Origin: Candidatus Peregrinibacteria bacterium
GTDB lineage: Bacteria; Patescibacteriota; Gracilibacteria; UBA1369
Length of the DNA: 16,756 nucleotides
NCBI GenBank assembly: GCA_014729615.1
Contig: WJJQ01000142.1
Span: 1-16,756, forward strand
Direction: 5' to 3'
Shown: piece by piece, positions 1 through 6,671 of the stretch
How the letters are laid out: every line of letters begins with the position of its first letter
Numbering within the stretch: position 1 is the first letter of the stretch
Program-made: the position numbers and the translations under genes
Notes under the pieces: generated by a model
Databases searched by the model: none
Told to the model about the DNA's origin: nothing
Seen by the model: only the letters and a program-made list of their open reading frames with translations

Positions 1-1116
1 AAGACGATATTTTTCCAGTGTTTCCAATTGACTGCTTGCAATCGCTTTGCTGCCAGATTGTCCCTCTTCAACAATCTGCTTAAGGTACTCTTGTAATAAT
101 ACAATTTTTCTCATTTCAATATCTTCCGATACTAAATCTTTACATGAAACCAATACATGGTTTGCCGCTTTTTTATAATCGTTACAAATAGTTTCAGGGC
201 TAACATCGCATAAGGTGTTAATGTATTTGTTGTATTTTATATTTTTCTCAAATGTACATTGATAATCTTTTTCAGGTGGTGATTCAAACGGCATTGTAGT
301 CGATGAGGTTATTTCTTCTGTAGAAATGGTCGCTTGTGTAGCAACTTTTTCATCAGTTTGCTTTGTACCGGTAAGTGTAAAATATGCTCCCGACGCTACA
401 GCGGCAGCCGCAGTGAAATAAAGCATACCCTTTTTGTAAGAAAACGGTGTTTTTGTCGTAATCTCGGGTAATGAGCTGATTGCCGAAGGAGAAACACTTA
501 ATAATGAATCTCTATAAGGCTTGTTTGTTGATTGAACGGGCAACTCATCATGTTTTTTTTCAAAGGGATCAAACTCAGTAAACTGAATTGTTTTTGGAAT
601 GGGGTCGCTCGGCCTTCCCTCAATTACCGTAATATCACTTTGCTCAGGAGGAAAAGTTTCATCGCAAAAAAAATCTCTAATTTCTCTGTCGGAAATGCTT
701 TTTATTGCAGTCCTTTCTTCAAGCATTTTTAGAAATAACTTCGATAATCCCATGTTCCTGAATTGACAATAAACATCTTGCAAAATATCGAATGTTAAAT
801 AAATTATTTTTTGTTCAGGCGTTCCTTTTGTTAAATGATCCCTTTTTGCGTTTTTTATAGCCTCCAAAAACCGTGGCAGTTGCTGATAAATGGTATTATT
901 TGCAGTTAGTGCATCCTGAAGATTTTGATACGTTACCAGTAAATCCAATAATTCATTTTTCCCGTCCAATATCAAACTTTGTATTTTGGTTTTGTTTTTA
1001 ATAAAAGCAGATTCATTTAAGCTTTCTGAATTATTTACTGTTTCATGCATACTGGTTTTTTTTATGGGGTTGGGGGTATTTTCCTCCTGTGAAATCGAAA
1101 TTTCAATTGACAGCAT
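1..1116 (-). CDS. Unknown single-pass membrane protein, C-terminus cut by window edge
   Basis: I read this frame directly on the minus strand. It is open for 372 codons from the ATG at 1116 to the window edge, with an in-frame TAA 15 bases upstream of that ATG. I do not recognise the family. Residues 1-228 are polar, probably helical around 40-145, then low-complexity and rich in Pro, Ser and Thr (about 155-225). A Lys-Lys pair precedes one hydrophobic Ala/Gly-rich segment at about 229-249, so the N-terminal half is predicted to be cytoplasmic and the C-terminal part outside. After the membrane segment comes a Thr/Ser-rich linker (about 251-280), then a domain with four cysteines (C287, C303, C311, C325) that could form two disulfides. 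No clear ribosome-binding site precedes the ATG. The gene is divergent from infC, and its start codon lies between the -35 and -10 of the infC promoter. Start and frame are well supported; function is unknown. Confidence 0.8.
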   Translation of the reverse strand, partial: MLSIEISISQEENTPNPIKKTSMHETVNNSESLNESAFIKNKTKIQSLILDGKNELLDLLVTYQNLQDALTANNTIYQQLPRFLEAIKNAKRDHLTKGTPEQKIIYLTFDILQDVYCQFRNMGLSKLFLKMLEERTAIKSISDREIRDFFCDETFPPEQSDITVIEGRPSDPIPKTIQFTEFDPFEKKHDELPVQSTNKPYRDSLLSVSPSAISSLPEITTKTPFSYKKGMLYFTAAAAVASGAYFTLTGTKQTDEKVATQATISTEEITSSTTMPFESPPEKDYQCTFEKNIKYNKYINTLCDVSPETICNDYKKAANHVLVSCKDLVSEDIEMRKIVLLQEYLKQIVEEGQSGSKAIASSQLETLEKYRL

Positions 1117-1135
1117 AGGCCTATTAACGTATTAT
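1107..1135 (+). promoter_or_regulatory. Sigma70-type promoter of the infC-rpmI-rplT operon
   Basis: A perfect -35 TTGACA (1107-1112) is followed by a 17-base spacer and a -10 TATTAT (1130-1135, five of six consensus bases). Transcription would start near 1142, giving an untranslated leader of about 26 bases before the proposed AUU start of infC at 1168. The -35 lies just inside the divergent membrane-protein gene, whose ATG is at 1114-1116. Confidence 0.7.
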
Positions 1136-1167
1136 CCATCTGCTTTGAATTAGTAACTTAATTTTTT

Positions 1168-1677
1168 ATTAGCAAAAAACACCGATTAAATAATGGAATT
1201 CGCGTTCCGACAGTTCGTCTGATCGATGAAAATGATGACCAAGCCGGCATAAAATCTATTGAAGATGCTTTGAAAATGGCCGCGGATGCGGGGTTGGATC
1301 TGGTTGAGGTTGCTCCCAATGCCAAACCGCCAGTGTGCAAAATTCTTGACTATGGAAAGCATTTGTACAGACAAAGCAAGCTTGAAAAAAAGCAGAAAAA
1401 CGCTTCAAAGCAGGCGGAAATGAAGGGAATTAGAATAACTTTAAGAATCGATAAACACGATTTGGAAACAAAGATCAAGCATGCCAGAAAGTTTTTGGAA
1501 GGAAGACATTCCGTAAAAGTGACGTTAATGTTTAAAGGAAGAGAAGCGGCTCATAGAGACATGGGTGCAGAAAAGCTTGATTTATTCTTTAACTCACTGC
1601 AAGATGTAGCCCACCTGGAACAAGCCCCGAAAAAACAGGGAAATCAAATGTTTATGATCTTAACACCTCAAAAATAA
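1168..1677 (+). CDS. infC: Translation initiation factor IF-3, probable AUU start codon
   Basis: IF-3 binds the 30S subunit, blocks 50S joining and proofreads the initiator tRNA/start codon pair. The frame gives 169 residues, a normal IF-3 length. The N-terminal domain begins with a Lys/Arg-rich segment followed by NNGIRVPTVRLIDEN, the usual family start, and continues through ALKMAADAGLDLVEVAP and PVCKILDYGKHLY. The C-terminal domain has MKGIRITLRIDKHD and KVTLMFKGREAAHRDMG and ends MFMILTPQK. The in-frame stop at 1159-1161 leaves no ATG, GTG or TTG before the TTG at 1270, which would delete 34 conserved residues. An ATT at 1168 gives a start reading (M)SKKHRLNNGIR, the expected length. AUU is the known infC start in E. 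coli, where IF-3 represses its own translation; the same control here is inference. No Shine-Dalgarno is visible. The stop overlaps the rpmI ATG by one base (TAATG). Confidence 0.93.
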   Translation: MSKKHRLNNGIRVPTVRLIDENDDQAGIKSIEDALKMAADAGLDLVEVAPNAKPPVCKILDYGKHLYRQSKLEKKQKNASKQAEMKGIRITLRIDKHDLETKIKHARKFLEGRHSVKVTLMFKGREAAHRDMGAEKLDLFFNSLQDVAHLEQAPKKQGNQMFMILTPQK

Positions 1678-1874
1678 TGCCAAAGTTAAAAACACGCAGC
1701 GCAGCCAAAAAGAGGATTAAAACCACCGGAAGCGGAAAAATACGATTACAAAAATCTTCAAAACAGCATCTTTTGATCAATAAATCCAAACGACAAAAGA
1801 AGCTGGCCACAGGTGGAATCGCCACTTCTAAAGGCAATGAAAAGCAAATTAAAAAAATGATACCTAACGGATAA
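1677..1874 (+). CDS. rpmI: 50S ribosomal protein L35
   Basis: This small basic protein of the large subunit is 65 residues, the usual L35 length. It begins MPKLKTRSAAKKRIKTTGSG, the family's characteristic N-terminus, and continues as a Lys-rich chain (KSSKQHLL, NKSKRQKKLA). Its ATG shares one base with the infC stop, so its translation is probably coupled to infC. It lies four bases upstream of rplT in the conserved infC-rpmI-rplT order. The C-terminus (KKMIPNG) is in the expected place, and nothing in the sequence suggests a frameshift. Confidence 0.97.
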   Translation: MPKLKTRSAAKKRIKTTGSGKIRLQKSSKQHLLINKSKRQKKLATGGIATSKGNEKQIKKMIPNG

Positions 1875-1878
1875 AACC

Positions 1879-2229
1879 ATGACCAGAGTTAAAACCGGTA
1901 AAGTCACAAGACGCCGACATAAAAAAATATTAAAAGCAACGAAAGGCTATAAAGGACTACGCAGTAAACTTTTCGGATGGGCAAAAAACGCGCATATGAA
2001 AGCCGGGCTAAACAGCTACATCGGAAGAAAAAACAGAAAAAGAGACATGCGCAGACTATGGATTACAAGAATAAACGGCGCCTGCAGAGCTGAAGGGATT
2101 AATTACAGTCGATTCACCAACGGTTTATTGAAAGCCAAAGTAATTATAGACAGAAAGCATCTTTCAGATCTTGCCATAAATAACCCTGAAATATTCAAGC
2201 AGGTTGTTGAAATGGCAAAATCTCAATAA
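1879..2229 (+). CDS. rplT: 50S ribosomal protein L20
   Basis: L20 binds 23S rRNA early in 50S assembly. The 116-residue product matches the usual length and begins MTRVKTGKVTRRRHKKILK, followed by the family landmarks ATKGYKGLRSKLF, RKRDMRRLWITRINGACR and INYSRFTNGL. The N-terminal arm (about 1-60) is very basic, as expected for the part that threads into rRNA; the globular C-terminal part ends EIFKQVVEMAKSQ. It is the last gene of the infC operon, four bases after rpmI, and a hairpin terminator follows 24 bases downstream. In other bacteria L20 represses this operon by binding leader or intergenic RNA. With only four bases before rplT and a leader of about 26 bases before infC, I see no room for an E. 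coli-like pseudoknot. Confidence 0.97.
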   Translation: MTRVKTGKVTRRRHKKILKATKGYKGLRSKLFGWAKNAHMKAGLNSYIGRKNRKRDMRRLWITRINGACRAEGINYSRFTNGLLKAKVIIDRKHLSDLAINNPEIFKQVVEMAKSQ

Positions 2230-2253
2230 TGGAAAATGTCATTCATAAAAATA

Positions 2254-2283
2254 AAGTCGCATACAAAGTGCGGCTTTTTTTAT
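2254..2283. terminator. Bidirectional intrinsic terminator between rplT and the GNAT gene
   Basis: AAGTCGCA (2254-2261) pairs with TGCGGCTT (2269-2276), eight base pairs including one G-U, around a seven-base loop. On the plus strand the stem runs into a T tract (2275-2281) that ends rplT transcription. On the minus strand the same stem is followed by TTTATTTTT, so it can also end the converging GNAT gene, whose stop codon (2280-2282) lies in the T tract. Confidence 0.85.
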
Positions 2284-3608
2284 TTAGCAAGTTTTTCCAG
2301 GCAATCGTCCGTAAGAACTGTGATTGTTTTTTCTTCGGGTGAAATATTTTTCCAGGTATAAACCAAATGGTGCGGATTTCCGTTGCGATCAATCCACCAG
2401 TTTGGGCCGACGCCTGTCGCGTAAAAACCCGCTTTTTTGAATGTTTTTCCAAGATTAACGTTTGCAACGTCAAAAGCCGCTTCAAGCTGTGTCACTCCCG
2501 GCCATCTTTTTTTGGTTTCAATAACTGCCGAATTAACTAATCGGGTTGCTATTCCATGGTGACGGCAGGGTTCACGCACGTAGATGATTCTTAATTTAGC
2601 TCTGTGTTTTCTTTTTAGTTTGGTAATTCTTTCAACTTCAATCACCCCGCCAAATGATCCGTGATCTAATTGATAGGTAATTAAAATTTTTCTATCGGGA
2701 GGATACTTTTCCATACTCAAATTGCCTCCACTGGGTGTTACTTTATTACGAGTAGCGGCCGCTGCGGCCTCAGGCACAAGCCAGTTTCCATCCGCTATCA
2801 TGGCTTGCAGCATAAAATCATCAAAGTCTCGTTCTACAACAAGTCTTGCCCTGCCGGCCATTGTAGGTACGTTTCTTGAAAGAAGTGCAGGATCGAAGGT
2901 TGTTGTTGTTTTTTGCCATTCCAGTGGCGGCAATGGTTTAGCATTTGGATTCAAATCCTTATAGCAATATGTGACATCCATTGGCTTGTCTTCTTTGGCC
3001 ATCCACCAGTTTGGGCATGTGCCAACTTCGGTAAAGCCGTATTTTTCAGTAAAAATGCGTCTGGAAGTCGTATTGGTTATAACATATGCCGCTTCTAACT
3101 GGCTTCCGCCAACTATATTATTTTTAGAATATTCAATGGCATTATCCATTAAAAGATTTGAAAAACCTTTTCCTCTAAAACTTTTTTTAATGTATAGCTG
3201 TCTTATTCTAATTCTATGTTTACGTTGATCTTTTTTTATTTGATCAATCCTTACATATCCGGCAATATTTTTTTCAGGAGGAGGGTAAATACCAGATTCA
3301 TTATCGAGTTCCAGATTTAATTGGTCTGCACTTTCATTTGCATCTTTTGAAGGAAGATTGTTGATTAAAAGAGCAAGTGTCGGTACTTCAACTAACTCCA
3401 TTTGAATATTTTCAATGAGCCTTTTTTTTTCATATTCCGCATCTCCGGCAAAAACATCCTGATGATGCTTTAAAGCTTGAACTCTAACCTGATTGAACAT
3501 TTTAGCATCTTCCTCCCTCAATAGTCCGATTGTTTGAATATAACTCATATCAGACGGATCTGAAGACGGACGGGGATTGCTGGTGTTGCTGGGTTTTTCT
3601 TTGCCCAT
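2280..3608 (-). CDS. Tandem double-domain GNAT-family N-acetyltransferase
   Basis: The 442-residue product contains two GNAT domains. The first spans about residues 22-220: it opens IGLLREEDAKMFNQVRVQAL, a typical GNAT N-terminus, and has the acetyl-CoA pyrophosphate loop R145-GKGFS. The second spans about 250-422 with the loop R349-HHGIA. Each has QLEAA (170-174 and 374-378) exactly 25 residues after the loop arginine, and then PNWW (199-202 and 402-405) in the same relative place, so the gene arose by internal duplication. The second loop is less canonical and may bind acetyl-CoA poorly. A single GNAT domain is about 150-180 residues, so the length fits two plus a polar Ser/Pro-rich N-terminus. 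The substrate cannot be read from sequence. A start at M21 is possible, since neither ATG has a ribosome-binding site. A TTGACA at 3656-3651 (minus) could be its -35, but no good -10 follows. Confidence 0.88.
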   Translation of the reverse strand: MGKEKPSNTSNPRPSSDPSDMSYIQTIGLLREEDAKMFNQVRVQALKHHQDVFAGDAEYEKKRLIENIQMELVEVPTLALLINNLPSKDANESADQLNLELDNESGIYPPPEKNIAGYVRIDQIKKDQRKHRIRIRQLYIKKSFRGKGFSNLLMDNAIEYSKNNIVGGSQLEAAYVITNTTSRRIFTEKYGFTEVGTCPNWWMAKEDKPMDVTYCYKDLNPNAKPLPPLEWQKTTTTFDPALLSRNVPTMAGRARLVVERDFDDFMLQAMIADGNWLVPEAAAAATRNKVTPSGGNLSMEKYPPDRKILITYQLDHGSFGGVIEVERITKLKRKHRAKLRIIYVREPCRHHGIATRLVNSAVIETKKRWPGVTQLEAAFDVANVNLGKTFKKAGFYATGVGPNWWIDRNGNPHHLVYTWKNISPEEKTITVLTDDCLEKLAK

Positions 3609-3660
3609 AATCGAAAATTAAGGTGGTATATTGACGTATTCTTAAATAGTTGTCAACTTT

Positions 3661-4341
3661 TTATTGTTGTCCAAATGTTTCAACAGTAACTTCCAGCATT
3701 TTAACCTCTTGACCGGGCTTTTCGGTATTGGGTACCTGAAGCGCATCAATTTTTTCCGCTACGTCCATTCCTTCATAGACTTGTCCGAAAATTGAATATT
3801 CACCATCAAGACCCGGTACGCCGGCCTCTCTTGTAACAATGAAAAACTGACTGCCGGCGGAATCAGGCAAAAATGATTTTGCCATGGAAACTGTTCCATA
3901 TAAATGTTTAAGGCCGGGAACTACTTCATCGGGCATGGTTGTGTCTTCCCCTTTGTAACTGTGTCCTCCCGTGCCGTCCTGATTGGTAAAATCGCCGGTT
4001 TGAATCATGAATTCATCAACCACTCTGTGAAATGGCACATCGTTATATTTACCTTCTTTGGCCAATTCAATAAAGTTGGTTGTCATGCCCGGCACTTGTT
4101 CTTCAAAAAGTTTAATTTTAATGTCCCCATAATTTGTCTTGATTGTCGCGACTTTGTCGCCCGCCGCGGGCGGATAAAGTTGTGGAATGTCCTGTTTTTG
4201 AGTGTTCATAGTGTTATTTGAATTAACATTGGATTTTTGCTCGGGGGAAACCTGGATCGGTATGTCTGAATTTGAGTTGCCGCCGGCGCAAGCGGATAAA
4301 AGTAGAATTGCAATGATTGTAAAAATTGATATTTTCTTCAT
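3661..4341 (-). CDS. Cyclophilin-type peptidyl-prolyl cis-trans isomerase lipoprotein
   Basis: This enzyme catalyses cis-trans isomerisation of X-Pro bonds during folding of exported proteins. Residues 1-17 are a lipoprotein signal with lipobox L15-S-A-C18, so the mature protein should be lipid-anchored at the outer face of the cytoplasmic membrane. A disordered Asn/Ser/Gln-rich linker (about 19-60) follows. The cyclophilin domain (about 64-226) keeps the main active-site residues: FHR (R106), F111, Q114 in FMIQTGDFT, GSQFF (Q165, F167) and LDG...FGQV (178-187). The tryptophan that binds cyclosporin in human CypA is replaced by Leu178, as is common in bacterial cyclophilins. The 226-residue length is normal for a secreted bacterial form. 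It is transcribed divergently from the murF-like operon, 111 bases away, and lies 52 bases upstream of the GNAT gene on the same strand. No ribosome-binding site is visible before the ATG. Confidence 0.94.
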   Translation of the reverse strand: MKKISIFTIIAILLLSACAGGNSNSDIPIQVSPEQKSNVNSNNTMNTQKQDIPQLYPPAAGDKVATIKTNYGDIKIKLFEEQVPGMTTNFIELAKEGKYNDVPFHRVVDEFMIQTGDFTNQDGTGGHSYKGEDTTMPDEVVPGLKHLYGTVSMAKSFLPDSAGSQFFIVTREAGVPGLDGEYSIFGQVYEGMDVAEKIDALQVPNTEKPGQEVKMLEVTVETFGQQ

Positions 4342-4412
4342 GTTTTGTTTATTTTATGAATTGATTTTACCCTTAGATTTTGTTACTTTTTGGCCCCGCG
4401 ATCAAGCTAATA

Positions 4413-4441
4413 TTGAATAAATTTGTAAGCTTTTGCATAAT
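4413..4441 (+). promoter_or_regulatory. Probable promoter of the murF-like/holB/TPR operon
   Basis: TTGAAT (4413-4418, four of six consensus bases) is separated by 17 bases from CATAAT (4436-4441, five of six). Transcription would start around 4448, only about five bases before the ATG at 4453, implying a leaderless or nearly leaderless mRNA. That agrees with the absence of a Shine-Dalgarno site. Confidence 0.5.
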
Positions 4442-4452
4442 AAGCGGGTAAA

Positions 4453-5724
4453 ATGAAAGATTTCATTAAAAAATTCGTGTTCGGTACGCTTAAAATGCTG
4501 GCGAAAATTCGTTTGAAGCGTTTGCGCTTGTTTGTGATTGGCATAACCGGCTCCATAGGAAAAACCAGTACCAAAGACGCTATTGCAACCGTGCTTTCAT
4601 CAAAGTATAAAATCAGCAAAAGCGATAAAAGTTTTAATACGGAATTTGGTATGCCACTGGCCATTTTGGGGCAAGAAAGCGGATTTTCATCGGCCTCCAA
4701 GTGGACGAAAATTTTATTAAGCGCTTTATATAACGCTTTTTTTGGGGGAAGAGACATTCAAATCATGATTTTGGAAATGGGCGTGGACAAACCGGGTGAC
4801 ATGGATTTATTGCTGAATATTGTAAAACCGCAAGTCGGTATTTTTACAAATGTTAAACCGGTGCATTTAGATGAAGGCCAGTTTAAAGATTTGGAAGATA
4901 TTTTTAATGAAAAAAAGAAATTGCTGGTAACGTTGCCCGAAAAAGGAACCGCTATTATGAACCTGGATGATCCATATGTATCTTTGTTAAAGGATAAATT
5001 GCATAGTAAAGTTTTAACCTACGGATTCAGCGAAATGGCGGATTTAAGAGTGTCTGATGTTAAACATTCCATGGAAGGCCTGGCTTTCACAATTTCATAC
5101 AAAGATGAAACCGTTACTTCTTCGATCGCGCTTTTGGGCGCTTTTCAGGTTTATGTAATTTTGCCGGCCATCGCGGCGGCTTTGACACAAGGTTTCTCGC
5201 TTGAAGAAGCGGTGGAGGCGTTAAAAGAATTTAAACTGCCGCCGGGGCGCATGAATCCGATTCCCGGAATCAAAGACAGCTTAATTATAGACAGTTCTTA
5301 TAACGCTTCGCCGGAAGCCGTAAAAAACGCGATTGATATTTTGACCGAAAGCCCCGGCAGAAAAATTGCCGTAATAGGCAATATGAATGAATTGGGTGAT
5401 TATACAATTCCAAAACATAGGGAAGTGGGTATGTACATGGCAGATAAAGTGGATATGTTTTTTACGGTGGGGGAATATGCCAAAGCCAGTGCCGAAGCCG
5501 CGATAGAAAAAGGTTTTTCAGATAAAAACGTCTTTTCATTTCAGGATCCGATTGAAGCTTCAAAAAAACTGCATACAATCATAGCGCCCGGTGATACAAT
5601 TTTGGTCAAAGGGTCTCAAAATAAAGTTCGCCTGGAAAAACTGGTAAAGAAAATTATGAAAGAGCCCGAGCGCGCCAATGAGTTGCTGGCCAGACAGGGA
5701 AGTGAATGGGAAAAAATTAACTGA
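4453..5724 (+). CDS. murF: MurF-like Mur ligase lacking the N-terminal substrate domain
   Basis: MurF adds D-Ala-D-Ala to the UDP-MurNAc-tripeptide peptidoglycan precursor using ATP, in the cytoplasm. The 423-residue product has the Mur ligase ATP loop GITGSIGKTSTKD (30-42, K37), LEMG (107-110), TNVKPVHLD (132-140), PPGRMNPI (263-270) and, in the C-terminal domain, DSSYNASPEAV (280-290), GNMNELG (309-315) and LVKGSQ (384-389). DSSYNA and ELG...KHREVG point to MurF rather than MurC, MurD or MurE. In ordinary MurF the ATP loop lies near residue 105, after a UDP-sugar-binding domain. Here only about 29 basic residues precede it, so that domain is absent; the upstream sequence holds a promoter, not missing coding sequence. 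It may be a true minimal MurF or a paralogue joining another substrate. It leads an operon with holB (five-base gap) and a TPR gene. The stop is TGA. Confidence 0.85.
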   Translation: MKDFIKKFVFGTLKMLAKIRLKRLRLFVIGITGSIGKTSTKDAIATVLSSKYKISKSDKSFNTEFGMPLAILGQESGFSSASKWTKILLSALYNAFFGGRDIQIMILEMGVDKPGDMDLLLNIVKPQVGIFTNVKPVHLDEGQFKDLEDIFNEKKKLLVTLPEKGTAIMNLDDPYVSLLKDKLHSKVLTYGFSEMADLRVSDVKHSMEGLAFTISYKDETVTSSIALLGAFQVYVILPAIAAALTQGFSLEEAVEALKEFKLPPGRMNPIPGIKDSLIIDSSYNASPEAVKNAIDILTESPGRKIAVIGNMNELGDYTIPKHREVGMYMADKVDMFFTVGEYAKASAEAAIEKGFSDKNVFSFQDPIEASKKLHTIIAPGDTILVKGSQNKVRLEKLVKKIMKEPERANELLARQGSEWEKIN

Positions 5725-5729
5725 GTTTT

Positions 5730-6671
5730 ATGTCTTTAATGTACAACTGGAAAATATACGGCAATCAAAGGGTTTTGATTCAGCTGGAACGCGATATTAA
5801 CGGCGGTAATTTGTCGCATGCTTATCTTTTTAGCGGACCGGACAATGTGGGCAAATACGCTGTGGCCAGAAATATGGCCAAAATCCTTCAATGTGAAGGC
5901 GAACACTCTGATAATCCGATCGCAAAAGAAATTGATGCCGGTTATCACGCCGACACAATTGAAATTAAAGATGATTTCGAATCCGTTAAGATTGAAAAAA
6001 TACGGGACGTAATTGAAAAAATGAACATGACCAAACAAAGTCCCTTTAAGATTTTGTTATTGCAAAATTTGGAAAGGCTGACTCCCGAGTCCGGCAACGC
6101 GCTTTTAAAAACCCTTGAGGATCCTCCTTCGAATGTGGTTTTCATAATGACAACAGACAACCTGAATGAAATTTTGCCGACTGTTATTTCGCGGGTGCGC
6201 AATGTTTATTTTTCAAGATTGACCAATGATGAAATGACCGGTTTTTTAAAGGCCAATTTTAAAGAGGCCGATGCTGATTTGTTGAATAGAGCGGCTACAC
6301 TGTCACTTGGAAGGCCGGGTAAAGCGTATGACTTGATGTCCGATCTTGAAACGTATGAACTGTATTTGAAAATGTATGAAGATATTGAACAATTGATTCA
6401 AAAAAAGAACAAAACGGATCAGTTTATGTATATTGAAAGTCTTGTCAATCAGGCCAAAGATGAGAAAAAAGCCTATCTTATTAAGGAATTTTTAGATATA
6501 TTACTGCTTGTTCTTAGAAAGGAATTAATAGCGGGCGCGGGAGGTATAAACGCATCCATCCCGAAAGAAAAAGCCGTAAATTTAACCGTTAAAATACTTA
6601 AAGCCAAAGAATTGATGAAAAGGAATGTAAATACTAGATTATTGCTGGAAAATTTAATGCTTTCAATATGA
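5730..6671 (+). CDS. holB: DNA polymerase III delta' subunit-like clamp-loader protein
   Basis: Delta' is the clamp-loader subunit that helps place the beta clamp on DNA. The 313-residue protein has an AAA+ fold: LSHAYLFSGPDNVGKYAVA (28-46) carries a Walker A-like loop (G36-K42), KILLLQNLERLT (107-118) is the Walker B strand region, NALLKTLEDPP (123-133) is the clamp-loader signature and SRVRN (154-158) is the sensor-1/SRC region with Cys changed to Val. Bacterial delta' normally has a four-cysteine zinc module after helix A. Here the matching stretch (51-76) keeps a single Cys55, so the zinc site is lost. The GYHADTIEI segment that follows matches the usual HPD motif. It could be called a DnaX-like delta' homologue. 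Its ATG lies five bases after the murF-like stop (M4 is an alternative), and its TGA overlaps the next ATG by four bases (ATGA), which suggests translational coupling. Confidence 0.88.
   Translation: MSLMYNWKIYGNQRVLIQLERDINGGNLSHAYLFSGPDNVGKYAVARNMAKILQCEGEHSDNPIAKEIDAGYHADTIEIKDDFESVKIEKIRDVIEKMNMTKQSPFKILLLQNLERLTPESGNALLKTLEDPPSNVVFIMTTDNLNEILPTVISRVRNVYFSRLTNDEMTGFLKANFKEADADLLNRAATLSLGRPGKAYDLMSDLETYELYLKMYEDIEQLIQKKNKTDQFMYIESLVNQAKDEKKAYLIKEFLDILLLVLRKELIAGAGGINASIPKEKAVNLTVKILKAKELMKRNVNTRLLLENLMLSI

Noticed and set aside
1270..1677. infC start at the TTG codon at 1270
   Set aside because: It would remove 34 codons that encode the conserved IF-3 N-terminal domain; the ATT at 1168 fits length and promoter position better.
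2722..3228. Three plus-strand open frames of 61-85 codons inside the GNAT gene
   Set aside because: They are antisense to a clear double-domain enzyme, overlap one another, and show no family features or start signals.
3625..3656. Promoter of the GNAT gene with a perfect TTGACA (minus strand, 3656-3651)
   Set aside because: At 16-18 bases downstream the hexamers match only about half of TATAAT; the best candidate, TATACC, needs a 20-base spacer. Too weak for a feature.
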